Below, in pieces: positions 7,792 through 13,508 of a stretch of 19,479 nt of DNA. The position numbers and the translations under genes were made by a program. Origin of the DNA: an uncultured Collinsella sp. (GTDB taxonomy: Bacteria; Actinomycetota; Coriobacteriia; Coriobacteriales; Coriobacteriaceae); contig URTW01000014.1 of assembly GCA_900550815.1 (NCBI GenBank), forward strand, positions 1 to 19,479. Reading direction: 5' to 3'. Within the stretch, counting starts at the first letter, position 1. Each line of letters opens with the position of its first letter. The notes beneath the pieces are model-generated. The model saw nothing but the letters and a program-made list of their open reading frames with translations, was not told where the DNA came from and did no database searches.

Positions 7792-8403
7792 CTAGCTATT
7801 AAACCCGTTGAACTTGAGATAGCTCATCAGGTACGCTTTCGAAACAAAGGATGAAACCGCGCTGCGCACAAGCAGCGACTCACGCGTTACCTGATGCGCC
7901 GTATCGGGAACCGGCGTCTGCTCGACAGAAAACGCCGAACGAATCGATGCCTCGAGCTGATCGACCACATAGTCGAAGGCCGTCGGGGCATCGTAGCTCA
8001 AACGCTGAAAGTTAAAGAGCGCCTGCACCGCAGCAATAGGTAGCACCTGCTTAAAGATGCAGATAGCGATCAGGCGGGCAATCTGCTCGCGACCATACTG
8101 CTTTTTGACCGGAGCAGGCACCAGACCGACCTTCACGTAGTTATTGATCATCGATGGCGTAATGACAGGCTGCTCAACGCAAATAGACAGCGGCTCCATC
8201 CACAGCGCAACATACTCAATGACCTGGTCGCGGTAGAGCGTCACATTGGGCAACTGGTCATAGCGCGGCAGACTCAACGTATTGAGTTTGCGTACGATAT
8301 CGGACTGAATAAATGCATCAGGCAGCACAGTGGGCAGAATATCCTCAGGTTTAATGCTGACCGACGAATCAGACATCGGAATAACGTGTTTAACGTGATT
8401 CAT
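7792..8403 (-). CDS. DUF1836 MerR-like putative DNA-binding protein
   Basis: A protein of 203 residues with a central DUF1836 region (about 65-165). Residues 81-113 (ITPSMINNYVKVGLVPAP and KKQYGREQIARLI) resemble the helix-turn-helix and wing of MerR proteins, and the helix after it (ICIFKQVLPIAAVQAL) would aid dimerisation. DUF1836 proteins are poorly characterised, and a regulatory role is inferred from this resemblance. I chose ATG at 8403 because GGAGG precedes it by six bases; a longer frame begins upstream inside the promoter region. It converges on degV, and the two share an element upstream of their starts, so it may control itself and degV. No effector domain or metal site is visible. 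Confidence 0.72.
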   Translation of the reverse strand: MNHVKHVIPMSDSSVSIKPEDILPTVLPDAFIQSDIVRKLNTLSLPRYDQLPNVTLYRDQVIEYVALWMEPLSICVEQPVITPSMINNYVKVGLVPAPVKKQYGREQIARLIAICIFKQVLPIAAVQALFNFQRLSYDAPTAFDYVVDQLEASIRSAFSVEQTPVPDTAHQVTRESLLVRSAVSSFVSKAYLMSYLKFNGFNS

Positions 8404-8427
8404 AAAGGTCCTCCGTTCATCTTCTAT

Positions 8428-8458
8428 ATTGTATTCTAGATTATCTAGTTTTGAATAC
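8428..8458 (-). promoter_or_regulatory. Promoter and shared operator-like element of the DUF1836 gene
   Basis: On the minus strand TACAAT (8433-8428) resembles a -10 hexamer. Eight bases upstream begins TATCTAGTTTTGAATAC (plus-strand reading, 8442-8458), identical to 6767-6783 upstream of degV. No proper -35 is seen. GTATTC and GAATAC, with CTAGAT/ATCTAG between them (8431-8458), also form a local inverted repeat. Confidence 0.5.
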
Positions 8459-8477
8459 CACATAGCCGGCAAGAAAT

Positions 8478-8511
8478 TGGCGGGACAGTGCATTGATGCA
8501 TCGTCCCGCCA
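8478..8511 (-). terminator. Hairpin downstream of trxB
   Basis: A nine-pair stem TGGCGGGAC/GTCCCGCCA (8478-8486 with 8503-8511) has an inner TGCAT/ATGCA pairing in its loop. On the minus strand it is followed by AATTTCTT, a weak T-tract, 45 bases after the trxB stop. It probably terminates trxB; it may also slow transcription from the other side. Confidence 0.6.
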
Positions 8512-8555
8512 TTTAGTTAATTGATAACAACCTTACATAAGATATATTATCGTAC

Positions 8556-9494
8556 TTATCCGCGGAGAAACGCGTATGCGCTAGTTGCTGCTATGGCTCC
8601 GTCAGAAACGGCGGTCACAACCTGACGTAAGCGCTTGGAACGGATATCGCCAGCAGCAAATAGACCTCGCGTACGGGTCGCCATGGATTCATCAGTCAGA
8701 ATGCCGCCATCAGGCGCCAGATCGACTAAATGCTCGACAAGTTCGGTATGGGGTTGCGTCCCGGTAAAGACAAAGATGCCAAACGAGCCGGGCTCAAATG
8801 ACTCGGTATGAGTCTCACCGGATGCATTGTCCTTAAAGGTAATCGTCGTTGGCATGGCTTCGCCCGAGAGCTCCACAATACTAGTTTGGTACCTAACTGA
8901 AATATTATCTTTTGCAAGAACTTTTTGAACCACACCATCGGGGGCACGGAACTGATCGCGGCGCAAAACGATGGTCACGCTGCTGGCGATTTCTGACAAG
9001 AACAGAGCTTCCTCGCATGCCGAATTGCCACCACCGATTACAAAGACCTGTTTGCCGCGGAAGAACATGCCGTCACACGTCGCGCAATACGAAACGCCAC
9101 GACCGCGATACGTATCCTCGCCAGCGAAACCTGCCGGACGCGGCGTGGCACCCATGCAAGCGATAACACTCCTAGCCGTCGTATCACCAACATCGTGATG
9201 AACGGTAAACAATTTGGAGCCGGCATCGTAATCGACACCCGTCACCATGCTCCATTCAACCTGAGCCCCTAGGCCTTCTGCATGTTGTTGGAATCGCTCA
9301 CCGAGTTCAGCGCCGCTCAGTAGCGGAATGCCCGGATAGTTCTCGACCTCATTGGTTGTGGCGATCTGTCCTCCCGACATGCCCTGCTCAATCACGGTCG
9401 TCGTTAGGTTGGCGCGCGCCGCGTAAATGGCTGCAGCATAGCCCGCAGGGCCGCCGCCGATAATAGCAACATCGATCGGCTGATGGGTAGTCAT
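8556..9494 (-). CDS. trxB: Thioredoxin reductase
   Basis: An FAD/NADPH disulfide reductase of 312 residues that reduces thioredoxin. The FAD site is IIGGGPAGYAAAIYAARA (11-28), the redox pair is C137-C140 in CATCD, the NADPH site is IGGGNSACEEA (153-163) with RRDQFRA as the arginine cluster for the 2'-phosphate, and the C-terminal FAD motif is GLFAAGDIR. This is the normal low-molecular-weight TrxB build. The ATG at 9494 follows ACAGGAGG by eight bases; an upstream ATG in frame gives a 25-residue extension without homology and without a ribosome-binding site. No thioredoxin gene lies beside it. It diverges from the glycosyltransferase gene. Confidence 0.94.
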   Translation of the reverse strand: MTTHQPIDVAIIGGGPAGYAAAIYAARANLTTTVIEQGMSGGQIATTNEVENYPGIPLLSGAELGERFQQHAEGLGAQVEWSMVTGVDYDAGSKLFTVHHDVGDTTARSVIACMGATPRPAGFAGEDTYRGRGVSYCATCDGMFFRGKQVFVIGGGNSACEEALFLSEIASSVTIVLRRDQFRAPDGVVQKVLAKDNISVRYQTSIVELSGEAMPTTITFKDNASGETHTESFEPGSFGIFVFTGTQPHTELVEHLVDLAPDGGILTDESMATRTRGLFAAGDIRSKRLRQVVTAVSDGAIAATSAYAFLRG

Positions 9495-9569
9495 GAAGAG
9501 ACCTCCTGTCGAAAGATTGGCGTTCTTTGCGCTCATACCCAAATTTACGTGAACATGACACTCATGCAC

Positions 9570-9575
9570 TACAAT
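9570..9575 (+). promoter_or_regulatory. Possible -10 of the glycosyltransferase promoter
   Basis: TACAAT lies 37 bases upstream of the glycosyltransferase start in the 117-base divergent region shared with trxB. No convincing -35 hexamer is found at standard spacing. Confidence 0.35.
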
Positions 9576-9611
9576 GATAAATCGCGTAACAAAGCTGAAG
9601 GGGAGTTATCG

Positions 9612-10913
9612 ATGGATCAAACGCAGACGGGCAATAGCGCTCCCCTGCCCATGCAAGCCACTCCCCAACCGGAGCAAATGACCGTTTCACCTGCACAAAA
9701 ATCCCTGGTAACCATTGTGCACGCATCGGTTGGATCGGGCCACAAAGCCGCCGCCAACGCGATTGCACAAGCATTTGACCTTATCCGCGGCACCAAGGGA
9801 ATCCCTGAGGATGTTGAAATTGAAGTGCTCGATATCCTTGATTTTGGACGTATTAAATTCGACGGCAATAAGACCGCGGCTTCTTTTACGGGAGCCACAC
9901 GCCCCATTTACGACCTGACCTGGCGATATACGCTTACGGGACATCTTCTCTGGGGTGGCGGCACAGCATGGTCGCGAATTATGTTCCCCGCCTTCAACGA
10001 ATATATTCGTTGCCGCAGGCCTATAGCCGTGGTCGCAACGCACATCACAGCAGCCAATGTTGCCGTGGGCGCCCGCGTCATCACGGGTATCGATTATCCG
10101 GTCATCTGCGTACCAACAGACTATGAAGTAGAAGGCTTTTGGCCCCACAAGGACACTGACCTGTTCTGCGTGGCCAACGAGTTTATGGCCGAAACGCTGC
10201 GCCCGCGCAAGGTTCCCGAGTCAAAGATCCGCATAACGGGCATCCCCATTCGAGCCGGTTTCGATACTGATTACAAACGCGAAGATGAGCTCAGCAAGTT
10301 CAATCTCCCCATAGACAAAACCGTCGTATTGGTGATGGCCGGCGCCAGTTTGCCTCAACCGTACGTTCGCTTTCGCGCGGAGATGGACCGCACTCTCCCC
10401 TTCCTGCGCAGTTTCGAGGACATGCACTTTGTCTTCTTGCCGGGCAAGGATGCCGAATATGCCACCCGTCTCAAAACGCTCTTCGAGGCCATGAAACTCG
10501 AGAACGTCACGGTTCTTGACTACGTCGATGATATGGCAGCGCTTATGCACGGCTGCGACCTGGCAATTCTCAAATCGGGCGGACTCACCGTCACCGAATG
10601 CCTGTGCGCGCATCTGCCGATGATCCTGCTGGGCAAATCATATGGCCAGGAAAAGGCCAACACAACGATGCTCACCGGCATGGGCGCCAGCATGCATGTC
10701 ACCACCGCACGAGAACTCATCGTGACGTTGCGCCATCTCCACGATCATCCGGAGTCGCTCAAGGCACTGCTCATCACTGGCGAAGTGCTGCGCCGTCCCC
10801 ACGCAGCCGAAGACATAGCCATCGCAACCATGGAGCTCGTAGGCAAACCCCAAAAGCGCAAACGAGCCTTCTGCCGCTTCTACTGGGGCGGAAAACCCGC
10901 GCATATCCGCTAG
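9612..10913 (+). CDS. Glycolipid glycosyltransferase, MGDG synthase/UgtP-like (GT28)
   Basis: A 433-residue peripheral membrane enzyme. The MGDG-synthase N-terminal motif HASVGSGHKAAANAI (37-51) is followed by a Rossmann-like acceptor domain. The C-terminal GT28 donor domain has VMAGAS (241-246) and KSGGLTVTE (321-329), then P336-M337 and YGQEKAN (344-350), the usual UDP-sugar-binding region. Related enzymes (plant MGD, Bacillus UgtP) move glucose or galactose from a UDP-sugar to diacylglycerol, producing membrane glycolipids or anchors for lipoteichoic-type polymers. The start at 9612 is preceded by AAGGGGAG; a longer upstream frame overlaps trxB and is rejected. The first 30 residues are polar and low in complexity. 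Acceptor and sugar cannot be decided from sequence; a MurG role is unlikely because the N-terminal motif is that of glycolipid synthases. Confidence 0.84.
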   Translation: MDQTQTGNSAPLPMQATPQPEQMTVSPAQKSLVTIVHASVGSGHKAAANAIAQAFDLIRGTKGIPEDVEIEVLDILDFGRIKFDGNKTAASFTGATRPIYDLTWRYTLTGHLLWGGGTAWSRIMFPAFNEYIRCRRPIAVVATHITAANVAVGARVITGIDYPVICVPTDYEVEGFWPHKDTDLFCVANEFMAETLRPRKVPESKIRITGIPIRAGFDTDYKREDELSKFNLPIDKTVVLVMAGASLPQPYVRFRAEMDRTLPFLRSFEDMHFVFLPGKDAEYATRLKTLFEAMKLENVTVLDYVDDMAALMHGCDLAILKSGGLTVTECLCAHLPMILLGKSYGQEKANTTMLTGMGASMHVTTARELIVTLRHLHDHPESLKALLITGEVLRRPHAAEDIAIATMELVGKPQKRKRAFCRFYWGGKPAHIR

Positions 10914-10926
10914 CATTGGACTGTCC

Positions 10927-11030
10927 GCTTACCTGTGGGAGGCCCCTATATATCATCCCATGCTCAAACATTCTCGCTGCGCTGCGAAACTGCGCGTGGG
11001 ACGATATATAGGGGCCTCCCACAGGTAAGC
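10927..11030. repeat. Structured repeat copy A (34-bp arms)
   Basis: The arms 10927-10960 and 10997-11030 match at 33 of 34 positions around a 36-base loop. The repeat begins 13 bases after the glycosyltransferase stop. The minus-strand reading of the loop and inner stem (CACGCGCAGTTTCGCAGCG, then GAGAATGTTTGAGCATGG) recurs in plus orientation at 11217-11264. It may act as a terminator or mRNA 3'-end stabiliser, or be a mobile REP-like element. Confidence 0.85.
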
Positions 11031-11055
11031 TGCGTTAACGTACTAGCGGCTATAC

Positions 11056-11079
11056 CAGATTCCCCACAAGTAGAATCTG
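11056..11079. repeat. Small 7-bp hairpin
   Basis: CAGATTC (11056-11062) and GAATCTG (11073-11079) pair perfectly around a ten-base loop. It lies between the two copies of the structured repeat. Function unknown; a pairing of this size can arise by chance. Confidence 0.35.
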
Positions 11080-11106
11080 AAAATGGGAACCAGAAAATAT
11101 AAATAC

Positions 11107-11155
11107 AGTAAGTCGATGCGCCATAGGAGGCGTCACTATATCGCATCGACTTACT
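11107..11155. repeat. Perfect 14-bp inverted repeat, 21-base loop
   Basis: AGTAAGTCGATGCG (11107-11120) and its exact reverse complement (11142-11155) enclose a 21-base loop. The flanks are A-rich. It is unrelated in sequence to the outer repeats and too far from either gene to be their first terminator. It could be a regulatory RNA hairpin or a recombination site. Confidence 0.6.
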
Positions 11156-11185
11156 AGAAAAGTAAAAATAGTTACAAGCGAGTAG

Positions 11186-11291
11186 CCGCCCGCCCGTGGC
11201 TTACCTATATCGTTCCACGCGCAGTTTCGCAGCGAGCGAAGCGACGCGAGAATGTTTGAGCATGGAATGATATGTGTGAGAGGCGGGCGGG
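11186..11291. repeat. Structured repeat copy B, inverted relative to copy A
   Basis: An outer nine-pair stem (11186-11194 with 11282-11290) and an inner stem ATATCGTTCCA/TGGAATGATAT (11207-11217 with 11263-11273, one mismatch) surround the same core as copy A. It differs from copy A by lacking about 15 bases in the left arm and by nine extra bases in the core. Its right edge lies 17 bases beyond the dut stop. The TTCCA/TGGAA stem replaces TCCCA/TGGGA of copy A, a paired change that keeps base pairing. Confidence 0.8.
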
Positions 11292-11307
11292 AGGGATACG
11301 AGCGCCC

Positions 11308-11751
11308 CTAGGCGACGCCGCTGGAGCCGAAGCCTCCGTTGCCTCGGTCGGTTTTGTCTAGTTCGTCTACCTCTATGAGGTTGACCGTGGGGACTTCTTG
11401 GATGACGAGTTGGGCTATGCGGTCGCCTTTGTTGATTTGGATGTTGTTGGAGGGGTCCAGGTTGATGAGGATATCCTTGTGGTCTCCTCGGTAGTGGGCG
11501 TCGATGAGGCCCGGCGTGTTAACTATAGACAGGCCCTGCTTGATGGCCAAGCCGCTGCGGGGCTGGACGAAGCCGGCGTAGCCATCGGGCAAGGCGATGG
11601 CCAGCCCAGTAGAGACCAGACGACGTTCGAAGGGCTTCAGGACGCAGTCCTCGTTGGAGCGCAAATCCAAGCCGGCATCGGTGGGATGGGCGTATTTGGG
11701 AAGCTCGACGGTGGGGTCGAGACGCATTATGTTGACGGTAATGTTGGACAT
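11308..11751 (-). CDS. dut: dUTP diphosphatase (trimeric dUTPase)
   Basis: A 147-residue enzyme that hydrolyses dUTP to dUMP, keeping uracil out of DNA and supplying dTMP synthesis. All five motifs of the trimeric family are visible: HPTDAGLDLRS (22-32), QPRSGLAIKQG (63-73), GLIDAHYRGDHKDILINL (81-98), KGDRIAQLVI (108-117) and the C-terminal flap RGNGGFGSSG (136-145) that closes over the active site. D84 in motif 3 is the likely catalytic water-activating residue. The ATG lies behind AAGGTG, four bases after the nrdR stop, so nrdR and dut form an operon. Joining dUTPase with a ribonucleotide reductase repressor fits a shared role in nucleotide-pool control. Confidence 0.93.
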   Translation of the reverse strand: MSNITVNIMRLDPTVELPKYAHPTDAGLDLRSNEDCVLKPFERRLVSTGLAIALPDGYAGFVQPRSGLAIKQGLSIVNTPGLIDAHYRGDHKDILINLDPSNNIQINKGDRIAQLVIQEVPTVNLIEVDELDKTDRGNGGFGSSGVA

Positions 11752-11755
11752 GGAA

Positions 11756-12199
11756 TCACCTTAGCTTGTCGAGCTCTTGCAGAAACTCATCGACGTCTTT
11801 GAAATCGCGGTAGACCGAGGCAAAGCGGATGTAGGCCACCTTGTCGATCTTGGCCAAGCGCTTGAGCACCATGTTACCCAACTCATGGGACGTGACGGCC
11901 GTCAGCGTGCGAGAGCGCAGCTCGACCTCGATGTCGTCGATAATCTCATTGAGCTTCTTAGTATCGATATCACGCTTGATGGTGGCGCGCATCAAGCCGA
12001 CGAGCAGCTTATTGCGATCGAACCGCTGCTTGGTTCCGTCTGACTTAATGACCTCGATTGGGTCTTCGCATCGCTCAAACGTTGTAAAGCGATAGTTACA
12101 CGAACAACATTCGCGACGGCGCTTAATGGTGTTATTTGACTCCTGCATACGGGAATCAACGACGCGGGTATGTGCCTTGCCACATTTGGGACAGCGCAT
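11756..12199 (-). CDS. nrdR: Transcriptional repressor NrdR
   Basis: A 147-residue regulator of ribonucleotide reductase operons. A zinc ribbon is formed by C3, C6, C31 and C34 (MRCPKCG and CCSCNYRFTTFER), with the basic KRRRE patch between, and an ATP-cone follows (about 49-139) that senses ATP/dATP. Length and motifs are normal. GAGGAGG lies just before the ATG at 12199. The start codon and its surroundings form one arm of a perfect 12-bp inverted repeat (12194-12237) that could hide the start codon in a hairpin. It follows the LysM gene by 51 bases and precedes dut by four. In mycobacteria and corynebacteria nrdR likewise follows the SOS-induced division inhibitor divergent from lexA. Confidence 0.94.
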   Translation of the reverse strand: MRCPKCGKAHTRVVDSRMQESNNTIKRRRECCSCNYRFTTFERCEDPIEVIKSDGTKQRFDRNKLLVGLMRATIKRDIDTKKLNEIIDDIEVELRSRTLTAVTSHELGNMVLKRLAKIDKVAYIRFASVYRDFKDVDEFLQELDKLR

Positions 12200-12237
12200 G
12201 GTACCTCCTCTTAAACGATAACAAGGGTACCATGCGC
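12194..12237 (-). promoter_or_regulatory. Inverted repeat enclosing the nrdR ribosome-binding site
   Basis: GCGCATGGTACC (12194-12205) and GGTACCATGCGC (12226-12237) are perfect reverse complements separated by 20 bases. In the nrdR transcript the second-encountered arm contains the AUG, and the purine-rich ribosome-binding sequence lies at the loop edge. The hairpin could reduce translation initiation; as DNA it could equally be a protein site. Confidence 0.6.
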
Positions 12238-12250
12238 AGCGCGATAATGA

Positions 12251-12703
12251 TTACGAACGAGCAGGAACCTTAAGATGCGCACCGGCGGCGAGCGAACCAT
12301 GCTCCAGATGATTGACGTTACGGATCATGTCGGAAGTCTCTTGCGTGGAAAGGCCTTCGATAGGATATTCCTCGGCAAGCGACCAAAGAGAATCACCAGG
12401 CTGAACGCGAATAGTCTCGTAGGTAACGTTGGAAACGGACTCGGCATACGCGGCGTGACGAGCGCTAAAGACCGACGTAGCGAGGACAACGAAGAGCGTA
12501 AGCGCAACGGCAACGGCGACAATCGTCGGAACCTTCAGGGCAACGCGGGCCGGCGCAACTACAGCCTGCTGATTGCGAGCAGACTTTACGGTCAAAGGCT
12601 GAAAGCCGGAGCGGCCACCCTGAACAACCGTAAAAGTGGGTTCTGCAGGCGTCTCGAGTTTAAGGGCAAGGTTTCCCTGGACCATATTCGTTGCGTTCAT
12701 CAT
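12251..12703 (-). CDS. LysM membrane protein, probable SOS cell-division inhibitor
   Basis: A 150-residue protein with a cytoplasmic N-terminus, one transmembrane segment (about 58-80) and an outside LysM domain (about 96-147: VTYETIRVQPGDSLWSLAEEY ... GAHLKVPA, split here around IEGLST). LysM binds peptidoglycan. It is transcribed away from lexA across three SOS boxes and is followed by nrdR. B. subtilis YneA, mycobacterial Rv2719c and corynebacterial DivS hold the same place and delay division after DNA damage; YneA and Rv2719c also carry LysM. The two start ATGs at 12703 and 12700 are both possible; the second has better spacing from GAGGAG. Function is inferred from build and position, not from overall similarity. 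Confidence 0.8.
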   Translation of the reverse strand: MMNATNMVQGNLALKLETPAEPTFTVVQGGRSGFQPLTVKSARNQQAVVAPARVALKVPTIVAVAVALTLFVVLATSVFSARHAAYAESVSNVTYETIRVQPGDSLWSLAEEYPIEGLSTQETSDMIRNVNHLEHGSLAAGAHLKVPARS

Positions 12704-12735
12704 GTTCTCCTCTCGCGTGTTTTGCTGAGAACAGT

Positions 12736-12765
12736 TTTATCAAGCCGCGCGGACAAAAATGTCTA
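12736..12765 (-). promoter_or_regulatory. Possible promoter of the LysM-nrdR-dut operon
   Basis: On the minus strand TAGACA (12765-12760, five of six to the -35 consensus) and GATAAA (12741-12736, four of six to the -10 consensus) are 18 bases apart. SOS box 1 lies five bases upstream of this -35, and a degenerate half-site (AGAACAG, 12729 on) follows the -10. Confidence 0.4.
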
Positions 12766-12770
12766 GCGCG

Positions 12771-12784
12771 AGAACGAATGTTCG
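12771..12784. promoter_or_regulatory. LexA (SOS) box 1
   Basis: AGAACGAATGTTCG matches the Gram-positive SOS box CGAACRNRYGTTYG at every position except the first. It is the copy nearest the LysM gene. Confidence 0.85.
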
Positions 12785-12798
12785 GTTATTATTATCTT

Positions 12799-12812
12799 CG
12801 AACAGTTGTTCC
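12799..12812. promoter_or_regulatory. LexA (SOS) box 2
   Basis: CGAACAGTTGTTCC matches the SOS consensus except at one central purine and the last base. It is central between the two divergent genes. Confidence 0.75.
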
Positions 12813-12826
12813 TGTCAAGCAAAATT

Positions 12827-12840
12827 CGAACATTTGTTTG
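12827..12840. promoter_or_regulatory. LexA (SOS) box 3
   Basis: CGAACATTTGTTTG matches the SOS consensus except at one central purine. It lies 24-37 bases before the lexA start and so should serve autorepression. Confidence 0.85.
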
Positions 12841-12863
12841 ACATGGGTAGAGAGGATGCCCTG

Positions 12864-13508
12864 ATGGCTCGCAAAATTACCAAGCGTCAGCAGCAAATTT
12901 ACGACTTCATCAAGGAATATCAGCAGGAGAAGGGTTATCCGCCCAGTGTGCGCGAGATGGCATCTGCCGTGGGCCTTTCCTCCCCCAGCACCGTGCACGC
13001 CCACTTATCTGCCTTGGAGGCGCGCGGGCGGCTCAAGCGCGATGCCACCAAACCGCGCGCCCTGGAACTCTTTAACGAGGACGGCTCCTCTGTCTCAATT
13101 TCTAAATCTGACGAGCCCACCGCACCTCGCGGAACGGTCTCGCTACCGCTCGTTGGTCGCGTCGCGGCTGGGATTCCCATTCTGGCCGAGCAGAATATCG
13201 AAGACACTTTTACTATCCCGACCGAAATCGCCACTGATCAGGGTTCCTTTATCCTTGAGGTGCATGGGAGCTCAATGATCAATGTCGGCATCTTCAATGG
13301 CGATTACATCATCGTCCGTGAACAAAAGAGTGCCATGAACGGCGAAATCGTCGTGGCCATGATTGATGGTTCAGCGACCGTCAAGACGTTCTACAAGGAG
13401 CAGGGACGCGTACGCCTACAGCCTGAGAATGACACCATGGAGCCTATCTATGCAACAAATCCCGTTATTTTGGGCAAAGTCGTCGGCTTGATGCGCCGGT
13501 TCTCGTAA
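12864..13508 (+). CDS. lexA: SOS repressor LexA
   Basis: A 214-residue repressor that undergoes RecA-stimulated self-cleavage. The N-terminal winged helix (about 5-65) includes RQQQIYDFIKEYQQEKGYPP, SVREMASAVGLSSPSTVHAHL and LEARGRLKRD. The C-terminal peptidase has the A102-G103 cleavage site in VGRVAAGIPI, nucleophile S137 in GSSM and lysine K174 in ATVKTFY. The residue before the nucleophile is serine instead of the usual Asp or Glu of G(D/E)SM. The ATG at 12864 follows GAGAGGA; an ATG seven codons earlier is possible but has poorer support. Three SOS boxes precede it, so it should repress itself and the divergent LysM gene. Its stop overlaps the next gene by one base. Confidence 0.95.
   Translation: MARKITKRQQQIYDFIKEYQQEKGYPPSVREMASAVGLSSPSTVHAHLSALEARGRLKRDATKPRALELFNEDGSSVSISKSDEPTAPRGTVSLPLVGRVAAGIPILAEQNIEDTFTIPTEIATDQGSFILEVHGSSMINVGIFNGDYIIVREQKSAMNGEIVVAMIDGSATVKTFYKEQGRVRLQPENDTMEPIYATNPVILGKVVGLMRRFS

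Larger units (their letters stand above)
10914..11307. other. Gene-free palindrome-rich region between converging genes
   Basis: A stretch of 394 bases between the 3' ends of the glycosyltransferase and dut genes. It holds no credible coding frame. Instead there are at least four inverted repeats: two copies of one structured repeat at the outer edges, in inverted orientation, and two unrelated hairpins in the AT-richer middle. These are described separately. Confidence 0.85.

Noticed and set aside
9483..9611. Longer start of the glycosyltransferase
   Set aside because: It would begin inside trxB and across the divergent promoter region; ATG 9612 has a good AAGGGGAG site and MGDG-type homology starts well after it.
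10927..11291. Insertion sequence or complete transposon
   Set aside because: No transposase frame lies within or beside the repeats; at most this could be a non-autonomous or REP-like element.
10914..11307. CRISPR array in the palindrome-rich region
   Set aside because: There are only two related copies, in inverted orientation, with no regular spacer pattern and no cas genes nearby.
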